From positions 2,670,001-2,734,000 of the forward strand of contig JAJNNQ010000137.1 of the NCBI GenBank assembly GCA_027886175.1: 64,000 nucleotides of DNA, read 5' to 3'. A model generated the notes under the pieces. It was not told the origin of the DNA. It did no database searches and saw only the letters and a program-made list of their open reading frames with translations. This DNA comes from Phylloscopus collybita. Lineage: Eukaryota > Chordata > Aves > Passeriformes > Phylloscopidae. Shown here piece after piece: positions 10,861 to 21,100 of the stretch (its first letter is position 1; each line of letters opens with the position of its first letter). The translations under genes and the position numbers were made by a program.

Positions 10861-13800
10861 TGAGCGTGTATGGTACGTGCAGCGTCAGGGTGTCCCCCCT
10901 CTGGTGGCTGCTCCCAGCGAGGTGCAGCTGGTGGAGAAAGGACACACAGATTAAACTTTTGCTCTCAGGTGAGAATGGATCTGATCCTGTCTGCAGTCCT
11001 GACCTGACCAGTGCTCCCTGAGGTGGAGATGCAGGGCTGGAGCTCTCCCATCTCCTTTAGGCAGCCAGGAGGGCTCCAGCCAAGGTAGAGACCCAGCACC
11101 ATCCATGTGGAGACACCCCAGGCTTGGCTCTTCTCGAACATAAACCAATTCTGAGCCTCAGCTACAGCCAGGCTATGCCAGAAAGGAGGATGGGAGAGTG
11201 AGGCTGTCAGGTGCAGTAGCCTGAAGCCTGTGGTTGAGGCTGCTCTTCACCTGATATTGGCATTGCAGAAAAAACGCATCCCTGTCTGGAAGAGGTGCAG
11301 GTGGGGGATCTTGGCCTTTAGCTTTAGCAAGGCACCAGACTGACAGCTGTGCTGGCTCTAGGAACAGCCTGACCTGCTCTTCTGCCATGGTTTGTTTTGG
11401 GACTCACACAAAAGCCAAATCATTCCCCCAAACAATGTATAGCCATTCCCAAGTATTAACTTTTCCATTGCATATAGTGATACTCCTTAAATTCCTCTAT
11501 TATTTTGCCTTGAAAACAGCCCATTCCCTGAGTTAGCCCAGTTCCTCTGCTTCTCCATGATACCCCTTGCCAGCCAGAGAAAACTGCTAGGCAGGATAGG
11601 GCAGTGCTGTGGCTCAGAGTCACTACACAAGAGATTAATTGCCTGCCACGGGTGGGTTGGTGGCTTGAACGTGGATGCCAACCTGGAGGCGTTAGGGCTG
11701 AGTTCTGCTTCAATTCCTGATCCGAGTCTCTCCCTCCTGCCCGTGTGCACCTTGCAGGAATATAACTGAGTTTGAAGTATGTGCTTCCTCCCAAATTCAT
11801 CTGGAATTCATTAATGGGTTCGGAAGCTTTTGGGAGAGGGGGATGGACACGTACCTGCACAGAAAAGCAGCGCTGCAGAACCTTTATTTCCTTAGGGAGG
11901 CAGCCTAAAGAAATATTAGCATTTATTCTCATCTGTTGCTGAGCTTACGACCCACACAAATAACAGGGAATAGCGAGCGAGCAGCCGGCTGCCGAATGGG
12001 AACAGGGAAAATGACTCAGCAAGCTTGGCACCAATCTGGAGAAAATGCAGGTACATTAAAACCTTGCTTAAGCATCAATCTCATCTGTGACGTGATGTAG
12101 AAACAGCAGCCAGTGTAGATATTTGGATTTGATGGAAACATTCCTTCTGATAAATGATTTAGCTCTGCTCTTGCAAGTAGTTATATGCAGGAACAGAGCA
12201 GGTGAGAAGCTGCCTTCATATATGCCAGCAAAGGAGAGAAAAAAGTTCAATGAAAACCTCTCACTGCTTTATAAATATGCTTTTTTTCTTCTGCTATCAG
12301 TTGACAAATAGCTGCTGAATTATAGTTTCATGCTTTGTTCATGTCATTTTCCCCAAGAACAGTATTTCCTGCTACATCACCTTAGAAACTCGATCAACAA
12401 ACACTCTGCTCTATACATAAACAAAGCTTTATTTTACTCTATTTTTGACAGCAGCCAGCATTTTAGAAACCAGAACATTTCAGGTTCTCTGGGCTATTTG
12501 CCTCAATTTCACAATTTGATTTTGGTTTTGAGGGCCTGTCAGCATTGTTTATACCCAGATCTGCTGGAGTAGTGATGTTTTTGTGTGAGTGGCAAAGAAA
12601 ATATATTGCTGCAAATTGCTCTCTGGAATCAGACTTTCTTCTCTCGGGAATCTAAATGAAACTGCACTTTCTAACACATGGGAGCTAAAGAGTGAAACGA
12701 ATTTGAAGGAGAAGTGCAACAAGAAAATTCAGCTTCAACAACAAAAATGGAAAGAAGAACAAAAAGAAGAAAAGACAACTTTGACAATTAAGCAGGACCA
12801 TCTCCAAAACTCAAGCTCCAATAAAAATTTGGAGTGTTACCACCAACAGAGCACCTGAAGAAATCTGCAGGGCCCTTTAGCCATTTCCTCGTGTAATAAC
12901 ATCAGATCTTGTCCTGACCTCATGACAAGGTCTTTCCTTTTAACTGTGGAAAAACAAGATCAGAGCCCTATAAAGTTTTCTTACTTGGTTTCATTAGATG
13001 AGCATTTCCCAGGTAGCTGCTGTGAAAAAACAAATTAATCCAACAACAAACAGGGGATTTTAACTGGCAGTTTTTAAAAACCTGCACAGGAGCCCCAGCT
13101 ACTGAGACTCCTGTGATCTGCCTCCACGAAGACAGAGTCCATCAGTTAGGGATTAATTTTAAGGCAGATATTAAAGCCTATCACATGATGAAGGATTTTC
13201 CTATATGTGGACTTCAACGGGATGCTTTAAATCCTGTGTGCGTGCGTGGATATGCACGTGTATGTGCACACTGGTGTTTATTCATGGGCAGACACAGCCT
13301 CAGGCTTACTTCAGGCCTTTCCAAGGAACATAAATTTGGGAGGGGGGACTGAGAGAGAGCAGAGTCATCTTTAAACTTCACATTTTTGAAAGTAAGTTTT
13401 TGAAGGAGAAAGGCTGAAGGGGCGAGAGCCAAGATCGTAAAGATTTTATAACTAACAACATTTTTAAGAGGAGACAGAATCTCTGCTCTTTTTTAGTACA
13501 AGATCTTGCAATAATTTAAAGCAAATTTGGGAAATAGTTCCCTTTTGACAGAAATGCTTCATTTTCCTTTTCTGCCAGGCTGTAACCTAAAGCGTCTTGG
13601 CTCGAGAAAATGAAATAAAGCTGAGCGATGATGCGCTGTCACTGCTGCTGCTGCCACTCTGCCTCCTGCAAATCTCCCAAAATCGTGCACAGCTCTCCAG
13701 GTCAGAGCTTGGGAAGGCAGCGGTGCCTTCTCCTTCCAGGCTCAATCCTGCATCAGACAAACTTACCCGGGGCTTTGTAAAACACGGCCGGGGTTTGCAG

Positions 13801-14899
13801 CGAGCGGCTCTGCCCGAGGTGCCGCTTCCAAGGGTTGGTGTGGAGAGGAAACTCTTCCCATGACACAGCAGAACAGCAACAGCAGCAGAGTAAAACAGAT
13901 CGGTTCTGGCAGTACTCCTAAAAGACTACTTTAAATCCTAGCTCCAGCCTCTTCCTCCTTTAAGGATGATCTGAAGAAGGGAATAAGGAATAAAAAGAGG
14001 TTTCGTGAGGCAGGGAAATGAGGCCCGGAGATATGGGAAGCAAGGCAAATTGTAGTTAGGCTCCACAGCAGGGGGATAGCCTGGATAAATGGCAGAAAGG
14101 AACCCAGAGAGGAAATCCCCCCAAAATTGGATGGGAAGGAGAGATAAACACAAATAGTGTGTAGGGTGGATGGAGGGAAGACTCTGAGAAGAAGTAAGGA
14201 AAGGAGGACAAACTGCTCCTCGCTCCGTTAACTCTTTTCAGCTAAAATCATTAGTAATCTTTAGAAAATTCAAAAAAATTTAAAAATTAAAAAATAATAG
14301 TAGAGATATCTGAAACATTGATCTGTTGGATATACAGCTCATTGCATGGGCCCCGGGAAATGACTGGGGCAGAGAACAGGTATTTCAAGTCCAAAGTAGA
14401 AATGGGAGAGCTGAGGGAGATGATCCACTGTCACTGCAGGATTGGGCCTGTGCCGGGTGGCCGGGTGGCTCCGGTCCCCTCCCGTGGCTGACAGCCATCA
14501 GCACCAACCCAGCAGTTAGAAAAAAGTCATTTATTTGACTCCCTTCAAGAAAACGTGGTGGGACACTGAAGGAATTAAATCCCCAACTTAAAATTTAGTG
14601 CATCTGTGGGTCATGTTTTTTTTTTAATCTGCTGAGGGGCTGCTGGAAGCGGTAAAGGAGTGAATGCGGGATTGCTTTTCCTCCTTCCGTTTTTAACAAC
14701 AAATCTATGTCCCCCTTCTCAATCTAGCCCCTAAAGCCTTGCACTTGATCACCAACACTGACGGGATGCCACCAGCTCGGGAGCAGAATTTGGGGGCCTC
14801 CCGCAGGAACTTTCCAGGGGGAAAACCCCGAGAGCCCCCTGTGCACTGTCAGCCCGGCAGTGCGACCGTGGAGCAGGTGGGCTTCAGCTCCCTTATCCC
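10861..14899. other. Upstream flank of the CpG island, no gene seen
   Basis: No coding exon or clear interspersed repeat is seen. GC content rises toward the island from about 13.6 kb. The frame at 11456-11932 on the minus strand is open for 158 codons but has no domain or codon signature that I can recognise. Confidence 0.5.
12012..12021 (+). promoter_or_regulatory. AP-1/Maf (MARE-type) site
   Basis: TGACTCAGCA is an exact match to the half-extended Maf recognition element bound by AP-1 and NF-E2/Nrf-type dimers. It lies about 3 kb upstream of the CpG island. A single exact 10-mer can occur by chance, so the call is weak. Confidence 0.25.
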
Positions 14900-15370
14900 A
14901 AATCCTGGGGGCTGGTGGAGAGCAGGGAATAAAACCCACTTCAGCACCGCAGGCGGAACAGCAGCCGGAGGAGCACGGCGCTGCCGCCGGCCGGCCCCGC
15001 ACCCCCGGCGGCTGCGGCCGGGCAGCGGGATGCGCGGGGAACCGGCGGCTGCCCGAACCACGGGGAATTGTCGGCATCTTCCCTCTTCCTTTCCGCGAGG
15101 GCTGGCTGCCTGCTGGTAGTGTTGCAGTGGCCAGCGCACATCCCTAGGAGCGGCTCCTTCCAGCAGCTCGGCACAGAGCTGCTGGAGCCGGCGGAGGACG
15201 GGAGGCTCGGGAGGAGCCGGCGGTGCGACGGGTCGCGACGGTGAAATCGCTTCGCTACCGACTGGCGGAGTTAAACGCGGCGGTAGCGACCACCGCATCG
15301 ACCCCGCACGGGGAGAACAGTTCACATCTGCTCCTCCTCAGTCCGACACAAATAAGTGGGTTTTTCGCCT

Positions 15371-15650
15371 TATTTCTTTTCTTTTTTTTTTTTTTTTCCT
15401 TTTGGTTGTTTCGGATTTTTGTTTTGTTTTGTTGGTTTTTTTTTTTCTGCCGCTTCCAGCACCCGAGACCCGCCGCGGCCGCAGACGAGCACCGGATCCC
15501 GCAGCCTCCAGGAGCGGGGGCCATCCTTCCGCACGGTGCCTGCCCGGCCGGTTATTCCCCGGTTATTCCTTTCTGCAAAAAGAGAAGAGGAAAAAAAAAA
15601 AAAAAAACCCGAAACCAAAACAAACTAAAACCCAAACACCAAACCACCCC
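15371..15650. repeat. Facing T/G-rich and A/C-rich tracts
   Basis: A T-rich, G-interrupted tract (about 15,371-15,447) is followed after about 140 bp of GC-rich sequence by an A-rich, C-interrupted tract (about 15,590-15,650). Parts are complementary, such as GTTTCGG near 15,409 and CCGAAAC near 15,610, so a single strand could fold back imperfectly. They may be an independent pair of low-complexity runs. Both sit inside the CpG island upstream of the first candidate exon. Confidence 0.5.
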
Positions 15651-15839
15651 CTAATAAATAATAATAGAAGAAGCAAGCACAGCAACTCGCTTTAAGCAGA
15701 GGGCGGTAGGAGCAGGGAGCGCAGCCCCCCGGGAAGCGAGGTAGCGGAGGGAGGGCAGGCGGGCACCGGCGAGGCTCGCAGCTCCCCGGGGGTACCGGCG
15801 GGTCCGGCGGCGGCGGACGTGAAAGTCCCCTTTAAGTTT

Positions 15840-16094
15840 CCATAGAGAGGCCTCCGGGTGTCACATGATGGACATGATATAACGAAACAACATCGTGGGG
15901 AGGGACGGAGGGAAGCAGTGGGGGAGCCCGGGGAGGCGGCGGTGCCCCCCGACCCGCCCGCCCCGGCTGCACCTGTCTCGGCGCGCCGGGAGCGCGGTGT
16001 CCGCCCCGCTGATGGGGCTGCGGGCGGCACCTTCCCCCGGGGAGGAGGAGAAGGAGGAGGAGGAGGAGGAGAAGGAGGCGAGCCGGTGGCGGAG
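15840..16094 (+). other. Candidate first exon A of an unidentified gene
   Basis: The end is set by a strong splice donor, GGAG|GTAAGT, with GT at 16,095. The 5' edge is a guess. The segment starts with AT-richer sequence unlike the rest of the island (15,861-15,895), which holds a tiny open frame MMDMI and stop at 15,865-15,882. A possible start codon at 16,012 would give MGLRAAPSPGEEEKEEE and so on, 27 codons plus two bases up to the donor, through an AAG/GAG/GGA repeat. Its Kozak context is poor, so the exon may be entirely 5' untranslated, with the small frame acting as an upstream ORF. No transcript evidence is available. Confidence 0.35.
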
Positions 16095-16748
16095 GTAAGT
16101 TACCGGCGGGACCAGGGCGGGGGGCGCGGGGTGCAAGCGCGGTGTGTCCGCGGAGGGGATGCGGGGTGTGTGTGTGCGGGGTGTCCGCGGTGTCCCCGCG
16201 GAGCTCCGGGCGTGTGCGCGCCCTCCCGCCCTCCATGTCCGCATTCCAGCTCATGTTGCGCAGATAAAATTCAAACTTGAGGTAAACACAAGCGGCGGGG
16301 GGGGGCGGACGGGGAACTGGGGGGGAGGGAGGTTCGCTCCATCCCGGCTGCATCCCGGTTCCATCCCGGCTCCTGCCGCCCCCTCCTCGCCGCTCCCCCC
16401 GCTCCGCACCCGCGGAGCCCCCGCGCACCTGGGGGAGCGCCGGTACCGCGCTGCTTCCCCTGAGGAGGAAGAACCGAGCGTCCCTTTCCCCGCACCCCCG
16501 GTAGGACACGGCGGGTCGGGGGCGGGGGGAGCGCGGCGCGGCAGGTGCGCGGGGTGCTGTCGCGACATGGCGGGGGGGGGTGTGTGCGTCGCGACATGGG
16601 GGAAGCAGCCAAGTGACAGCGCGGACTTGGGGGGGGGGTGCGGGGGGAGAAGGACGGTGCTGCGCCGCGCTGTTTTCCTCGGTGCTGCGTGGGTATCCCG
16701 AATAGAGCGGGAATAACAACGGTGCCCCCCCCCCGCCCCCGATCCCGC

Positions 16749-16786
16749 TTTTCTCCATACGCATTTCCAAGTGCGTATGGAGAAAA
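16749..16786. repeat. Perfect 15-bp inverted repeat (hairpin)
   Basis: TTTTCTCCATACGCA at 16,749-16,763 is followed by an 8-nt loop and its exact reverse complement TGCGTATGGAGAAAA at 16,772-16,786. It lies in the CpG island between two candidate first exons and is AT-richer than its surroundings. It could be a protein-binding dyad, an RNA hairpin if transcribed, or a chance or replication-slippage palindrome. It is too short for a microRNA precursor. Confidence 0.9.
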
Positions 16787-16886
16787 CAAGATGCGGAGCG
16801 GGGCGGGCCGGGGGGGGGGGGAGGCGGGGAGGGCCGCACTGCCGTTCGCAGCCCCGGTCCGTGACACAGGCGGTGCCGCCGCGGGG

Positions 16887-16895
16887 ATATTTAAG
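16887..16895 (+). promoter_or_regulatory. TATA-like box
   Basis: ATATTTAAG stands alone in GC-rich sequence. It lies 31 bases upstream of the first ATG of candidate exon B, where a TATA box would place the start of transcription almost on that ATG. Either the true start is upstream and this box is not used, or translation begins further down. Evidence is motif only. Confidence 0.25.
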
Positions 16896-16917
16896 CGCTT
16901 CCCCTTCCCGCGGGGCA

Positions 16918-16947
16918 ATGATGGAGGCGGCCGAGGGCGCCCCACAG
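16918..16947 (+). CDS. Candidate coding first exon B, unidentified gene
   Basis: Two in-frame ATG codons (16,918 and 16,921) open a short reading frame, MMEAAEGAPQ. It ends in CAG directly at a splice-donor-like GTGGGT (16,948), leaving phase 0. The second ATG has the better context, with A at -3 and G at +4. The alanine/glutamate-rich start is common among vertebrate nuclear and cytoplasmic proteins and does not identify a family. If right, this is the N terminus of a gene whose next exon lies far downstream, possibly past 64 kb. The frame also runs on without a stop, so coding is not proven. An ATG in the ideal GCCGCCATGG context at 17,151 is an alternative start. Confidence 0.28.
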
Positions 16948-17328
16948 GTGGGTGCGTGCAGGGAGAGGGGCCGAAGCGCTGTTCGTGTGGGGAGCGCCAG
17001 AACGGTCCCGCACTCCGCGGACTCGCGGCGGGAGGCGCTGCCGGGGCTGGGAGTGAAGTGGGGTGTGGGGAAAGGACCTGGCAGCCGCGGGTTGCTGAGT
17101 GGCGCAGCTCCGGGCGCCACGGGCAGTGCGGGGGTGACGGCGGTGCCGCCATGGCGGGTGTGAGGGAGCGGCGCCCTCAGGGGGGTCCCGGCGGCCCCGC
17201 CGAGGGCGGGAAAAGCGCGCGCGGCCCCCGCCTGGCGCCTCCTCAGCACTGCACCAAGGCGGCGAGGCGGGAGGGGGGGGTCGCAATGGGGGGAGGTGGC
17301 GGCCACGCCCACCGCGCCCCCCCGCCGG

Positions 17329-17394
17329 CCAATCGCCGGGGGCGGCGCGGCAGGGACACGCCTCCCCGGCGCGCGCCGCGCCCTCCCGACCAAT
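17329..17394 (+). promoter_or_regulatory. Pair of CCAAT boxes
   Basis: CCAATCGC occurs at 17,329-17,336 and again at 17,390-17,397, 61 bp apart and in the same orientation, with GC boxes (GGGGGCGG) between them. The extended CCAATCG form is the core bound by NF-Y. This supports a proximal promoter in the right part of the island, in either direction. Confidence 0.6.
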
Positions 17395-17462
17395 CGCAGC
17401 GCGGCTCGGCCCCCCCTCCATCGCCCCTCTTCGCCCACCCGCCTGTTTGTTACGGTCGGGGC

Positions 17463-17492
17463 CACGTGCCGGCGCCTCGGGCCGGTCACGTG
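17463..17492. promoter_or_regulatory. Pair of CACGTG E-boxes
   Basis: CACGTG lies at 17,463-17,468 and 17,487-17,492, start to start 24 bp apart. The second sits in GTCACGTGGC, a strong USF/MITF/TFE-type context that also fits a CLEAR element. With the CCAAT pair just upstream this looks like a compact promoter module. Which transcription start it serves cannot be told from sequence. Confidence 0.55.
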
Positions 17493-17526
17493 GCCCCGGG
17501 GTCGGTGGTTCTGACGGGACCGTGGG

Positions 17527-17775
17527 GGTGTGACGGGGACCATGGGTCTGGGGCTTTCCTGTCCTTGGGGGTCTGACGGGGACCATGGGGTCTGGAGCTT
17601 TCCTGTCCTTGGGGGTGTGACAGGGACCTTGAGATGTCCTGCGTATGGGATCTGACAGGGTGACACTGAGGGGCCTGGAGCTCTCCTGTCCAGGGGGGAG
17701 TCTGACTGGGAACAGGAGGGTCTGGAGCTGCCCTGTCTGTGGGGTCTGATGGGGAACAGGACTGGCTGCCACCTT
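17527..17775 (+). repeat. Degenerate minisatellite, unit about 44 bp
   Basis: Six imperfect units share the core TCTGACGGGGACC...TCTGGAGCT...CCTGTCC. The TGAC/TGAT anchor falls at 17,531, 17,574, 17,618, 17,653, 17,703 and 17,748, so spacing is 43, 44, 35, 50 and 45. The array starts about 35 bp after the second E-box and marks the right shoulder of the CpG island. Divergence between units suggests age. Confidence 0.75.
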
Positions 17776-18064
17776 GGCAGGAGCCTGAAGCCCCCCTGCC
17801 CAAAGGATTATGACTGGGCCTGGCTCTGGCTACCCACGCAGGGAGCCTGAATCCCCCATCCAGGGAATGTGGCCAGGATTGCCCCCAGGCCCTTGCTTAC
17901 CATAAGCGTCCATTTGGCCCTGGCCCCATTAAACCTTCTCTGAAGGGCCTGTCCCTGGCTGTTGTTCCTGTCATGGCCGAGCCGTGACAGCCTGTCCGTG
18001 GCTGGCTCTGGCCTCCGGAGAGGGAGGTGTTTCTCTCCCGAGAAGAGCTGTTTATGCCCAGTGA

Positions 18065-18121
18065 TTTTTTTTTTTTTTCTCTCTTTTTTTTTTTTTTTTT
18101 TTCTTTCTTTCCCCTCCCTCT
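18065..18121 (+). repeat. T/C homopyrimidine tract
   Basis: This is 57 bases of only T and C, mostly T runs of 14 to 18 split by CTCTC and CTTTC. Such tracts are common in bird introns. It causes the lysine-rich minus-strand frame here, which is not a gene. Confidence 0.9.
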
Positions 18122-21100
18122 GTGCTCTCCTGCGTAAGCCACAGCAGCAGCTCGGTGTCTGCCCAGCCCGGCAGTGTTACGGCACGGCTCTTATGTAGGT
18201 GAAGCTGGGGAACGCTGCAAGGATCATGTGGAGCTCTCAGTCTCCTGAGCCTGGAGCTTTGAGCCTATTTATAGGTGGGTTGGGCAGTGTTCTGTGTGAA
18301 GGACTTGTTCCACGTTCGGGTCCGTGGCAAAACGAGGCGTCTTAAACGATGGTGTTTTGTTTTGGGTGGTTGTTCCTGGGAATAGGGTTTTATGAAAAAC
18401 ACTCTGGAGCACGGGTTGTTAAGAGGTTATGTGGAGAAAGGCGAGTCAGTTTGGAGTTAAGGAACGTGATGCCATTTTAATGGCAACTTCTCGGGTGGCA
18501 GAGCAAACAGTAAGAGGATACTCGGTTCTAGATCAGCAGCTTTCGGCTTTGCAGGCAGTGGACAACTTAAGGGTCAGTGGGAAGCCACAGAGGAAAGAAC
18601 ATCCTGTTTTCTGTAGGCTTATGCTCATTATACTGTTCTCTGTACTGCTGAAGATTTTGTGGCTGACAAGCTGAAAAAAAAAAAAAATTGGAAATCCACT
18701 ATTCTAGATCCCTGAGATGTTTTGGTTTAGAATAAGTGGAGGAGGGGTGGGAAAAAAAACCCCTCAACTGTGTGTTCTGTTATGTATGTTTCTATTGTAC
18801 AGCTTAAAAATGTAAAAATCAGTGTATTTTTAAGAGTTACATAACCTTGAGTAACGTGGTGAGGCTCAAGTAGCCCTCAAGAGTTAAATAACAGCAGATC
18901 ACCGAGACTGGGTTGAGAAGAGGAAGAGAGGGTTTTATAATGGTGAGGATTGTACACAGATATTTAAAACTGCTTTGGTGTTGCACTAGAAACGAGTCTT
19001 TGCTTAGAAGGAGGAGGATTTTAATACCCTATAAATACAGAACATGAGAAGGAGGATGGGAAGATGAGGTTTGCAGTTTTATGCTGGTCTAGTCCGGTAA
19101 ATGGCTCAGGAATAGTTTATGATATTTCACATTCTTCAGCTTCTCTTCCATCTTGACTTTTTCAGTACATTTTTTTTTGCAATCTGAAATGATGAGAACT
19201 TCCAGATAATGACCGCTGTGAGGGAGGAAGTCTGACCTTAAAGTAAGAAGAAATTACAGAAAGGAGTGAGGGGCGCTGTAGTGGTGAAAGAACTGGGGTG
19301 GTGACACACGTCCTGCAAGAGAGCTGGTGCTCTGTGTTGGTTACAGAAGTAATTTGACACGGTGTTACCTACAAAAAGATGTTTATTCAGCCAGGGTGGT
19401 TTGTGCTGGCATATCCATGTTATCTTTGTATTTTGGGGGAGGAGGAAAGAGCCCTGCCTTAACAGAGGAAATTGCTGGGGAGCAGTTGACGTGCTGGAGA
19501 TGTGAGGATACCCGGAGGTGCGCAGCGTGCCAGCGCCTCGGAATTCAGAGTGTACGTGGAAGGGCTGGCGTGGAATTGATGCACCAGGAAATTGCTTTCT
19601 CTATTTTTGTTGGTGAGATGCAGTTAACGTAAAACAAGCCCTTTGGATCCCGTATCCCATTTCTCTTTAATATAACTAAGATCATTTATCTTCTCAGGCA
19701 ACGAGAAGGGGGGGAAAGAAAAACCAATTTTGTTTTGTAACTTGGTTCACCTTCTCTTCATTTGCTGTCAGCTCATGACAAGGCACAATGTGTGCTGCAC
19801 ACTGTGTTCCATTGAGCTGTTTTGGTGACGAATACGACGTATATGAAAGAAAGGGCTATGAAAAATAGGTGGTGTGCCAGTTCTCTCCACTTTTTATGTA
19901 AACAATCCCTATTTTTCTCTAAAATACTCAAAAAGTGTCATGTTAGGGTCTTACGCCGTGTCAGTTTTGATGGCAAAAAGGTCGCTGTTTTAGTCATCGT
20001 AGGTATTCAAAATACAGATGAAAAGGAAACATTTAAATTAATATTTAAATTAGTGTTTGTATTGGTTTTGCAGTAGGAAGTAGTAAGACCTTCCTTCAGT
20101 TTTAATAAAAAGGGAAATTGTGAACTTACTTTAAAAATGTGTTTGTTTATGCCATATTAGTCTGTTATATTGTTAAAATTAAGAGGATTTCTTTAATCCA
20201 GGATAGATTTTAATTGCTGTAATCACGTGTTTACTATATTTCTTTTGTATTTATAAATGAAAACACAGAGTCATGTTTTTTTGACCTCGTGTATAAAATG
20301 ACTGGCTGTAGTTCATGCCATATTTGCACAGTGTTTTTCCATAAACGTCTTGCTCCTGGAATTATTGGTAGCACCAGAATATGAGCTTGAAAATACTGTC
20401 ACATAAAGGGTTAGAGCACTTGCAAACAGGAATGCTGGAATTCAAAGTTTTAAAAAAAACCAAACCAAAACAAAAAAAAAACAACAACCTCTCCCCAGCA
20501 GTTCTTTCAAGTGAGTTTGATGATAATTTTGGATCCCGACTCGTGGTTTTCCAAATGGCTGGAGTTGGAATTAATGGGGCTGCAACTCTTTGTCGTGAGT
20601 TTCAGCATAAACAATATTTTTCTTTTGGCTTTGGGTTTCGTGTAAATGCAGTGAAAAATCCCCCATCCTTTTCCAGTCCCTCAGGATGCTGCACCTCAGC
20701 CAGCAGACGTAGCGTTGTTGTCTAACAGCAAGGCTGGAAATGGGAGTTGTTTGTGCTGAGTTTTACCCTTACCAAGGTCAGGGATTTCATCCTTCCGTAG
20801 ATTCCTGATCTGGGAATTTAACACTTGCAGTGGGTCCTGATTTTAGAATTTTCATGAACTTTTTTCAGCCCTGGAAGGAATTTAAATGTCCCCGTGTTGT
20901 GCTTCTTTCCTAACGTGAGTTTGGAAATGCCTGAAATAGTGACGTCTCTGTGGCAGAAACATTCAGGACGGTAATAAAGCAGTCAAGCTGAAAATCCAAG
21001 TTTCTTACATAAAGCTGATTTAATTGTCAGGACAAAAAAAAGGTGATAATTGTAATAGTATTCCTGTTTTAAGTAATTTTGGTCAATATGGGCATTGAAC

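Larger units (their letters stand above)
14900..17570. promoter_or_regulatory. CpG island promoter region
   Basis: Across this 2.7 kb CpG dinucleotides are dense and GC content is very high, against an AT-rich background on both sides. It contains GC boxes, purine (GGA) repeats, G runs, CCAAT and CACGTG boxes, and at least two + strand splice-donor-like sites. This is the normal look of a vertebrate housekeeping or developmental gene promoter with several transcription starts. The gene is not identified. Many long frames on both strands here are artefacts of few stop codons in GC-rich DNA. Confidence 0.9.

Noticed and set aside
14849..15325. 158-codon minus-strand frame (starts MNCSPRAG) as a leftward gene from a bidirectional promoter
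   Set aside because: No splice donor or known family was found, and overlapping frames on the other strand are equally open. A leftward transcript is possible but not supported.
16251..17666. 471-codon open frame on the minus strand in the CpG island, with others of 293-335 codons
   Set aside because: Stop codons are rare in very GC-rich DNA, and several frames on both strands are open at once. The translation is low-complexity Pro/Arg/Ala without domains.
17897..18142. Minus-strand exon ending in ATG|GTAAGC at about 17,901
   Set aside because: The donor is good, but the upstream frame is mostly a lysine stretch from the T/C tract. No other support.
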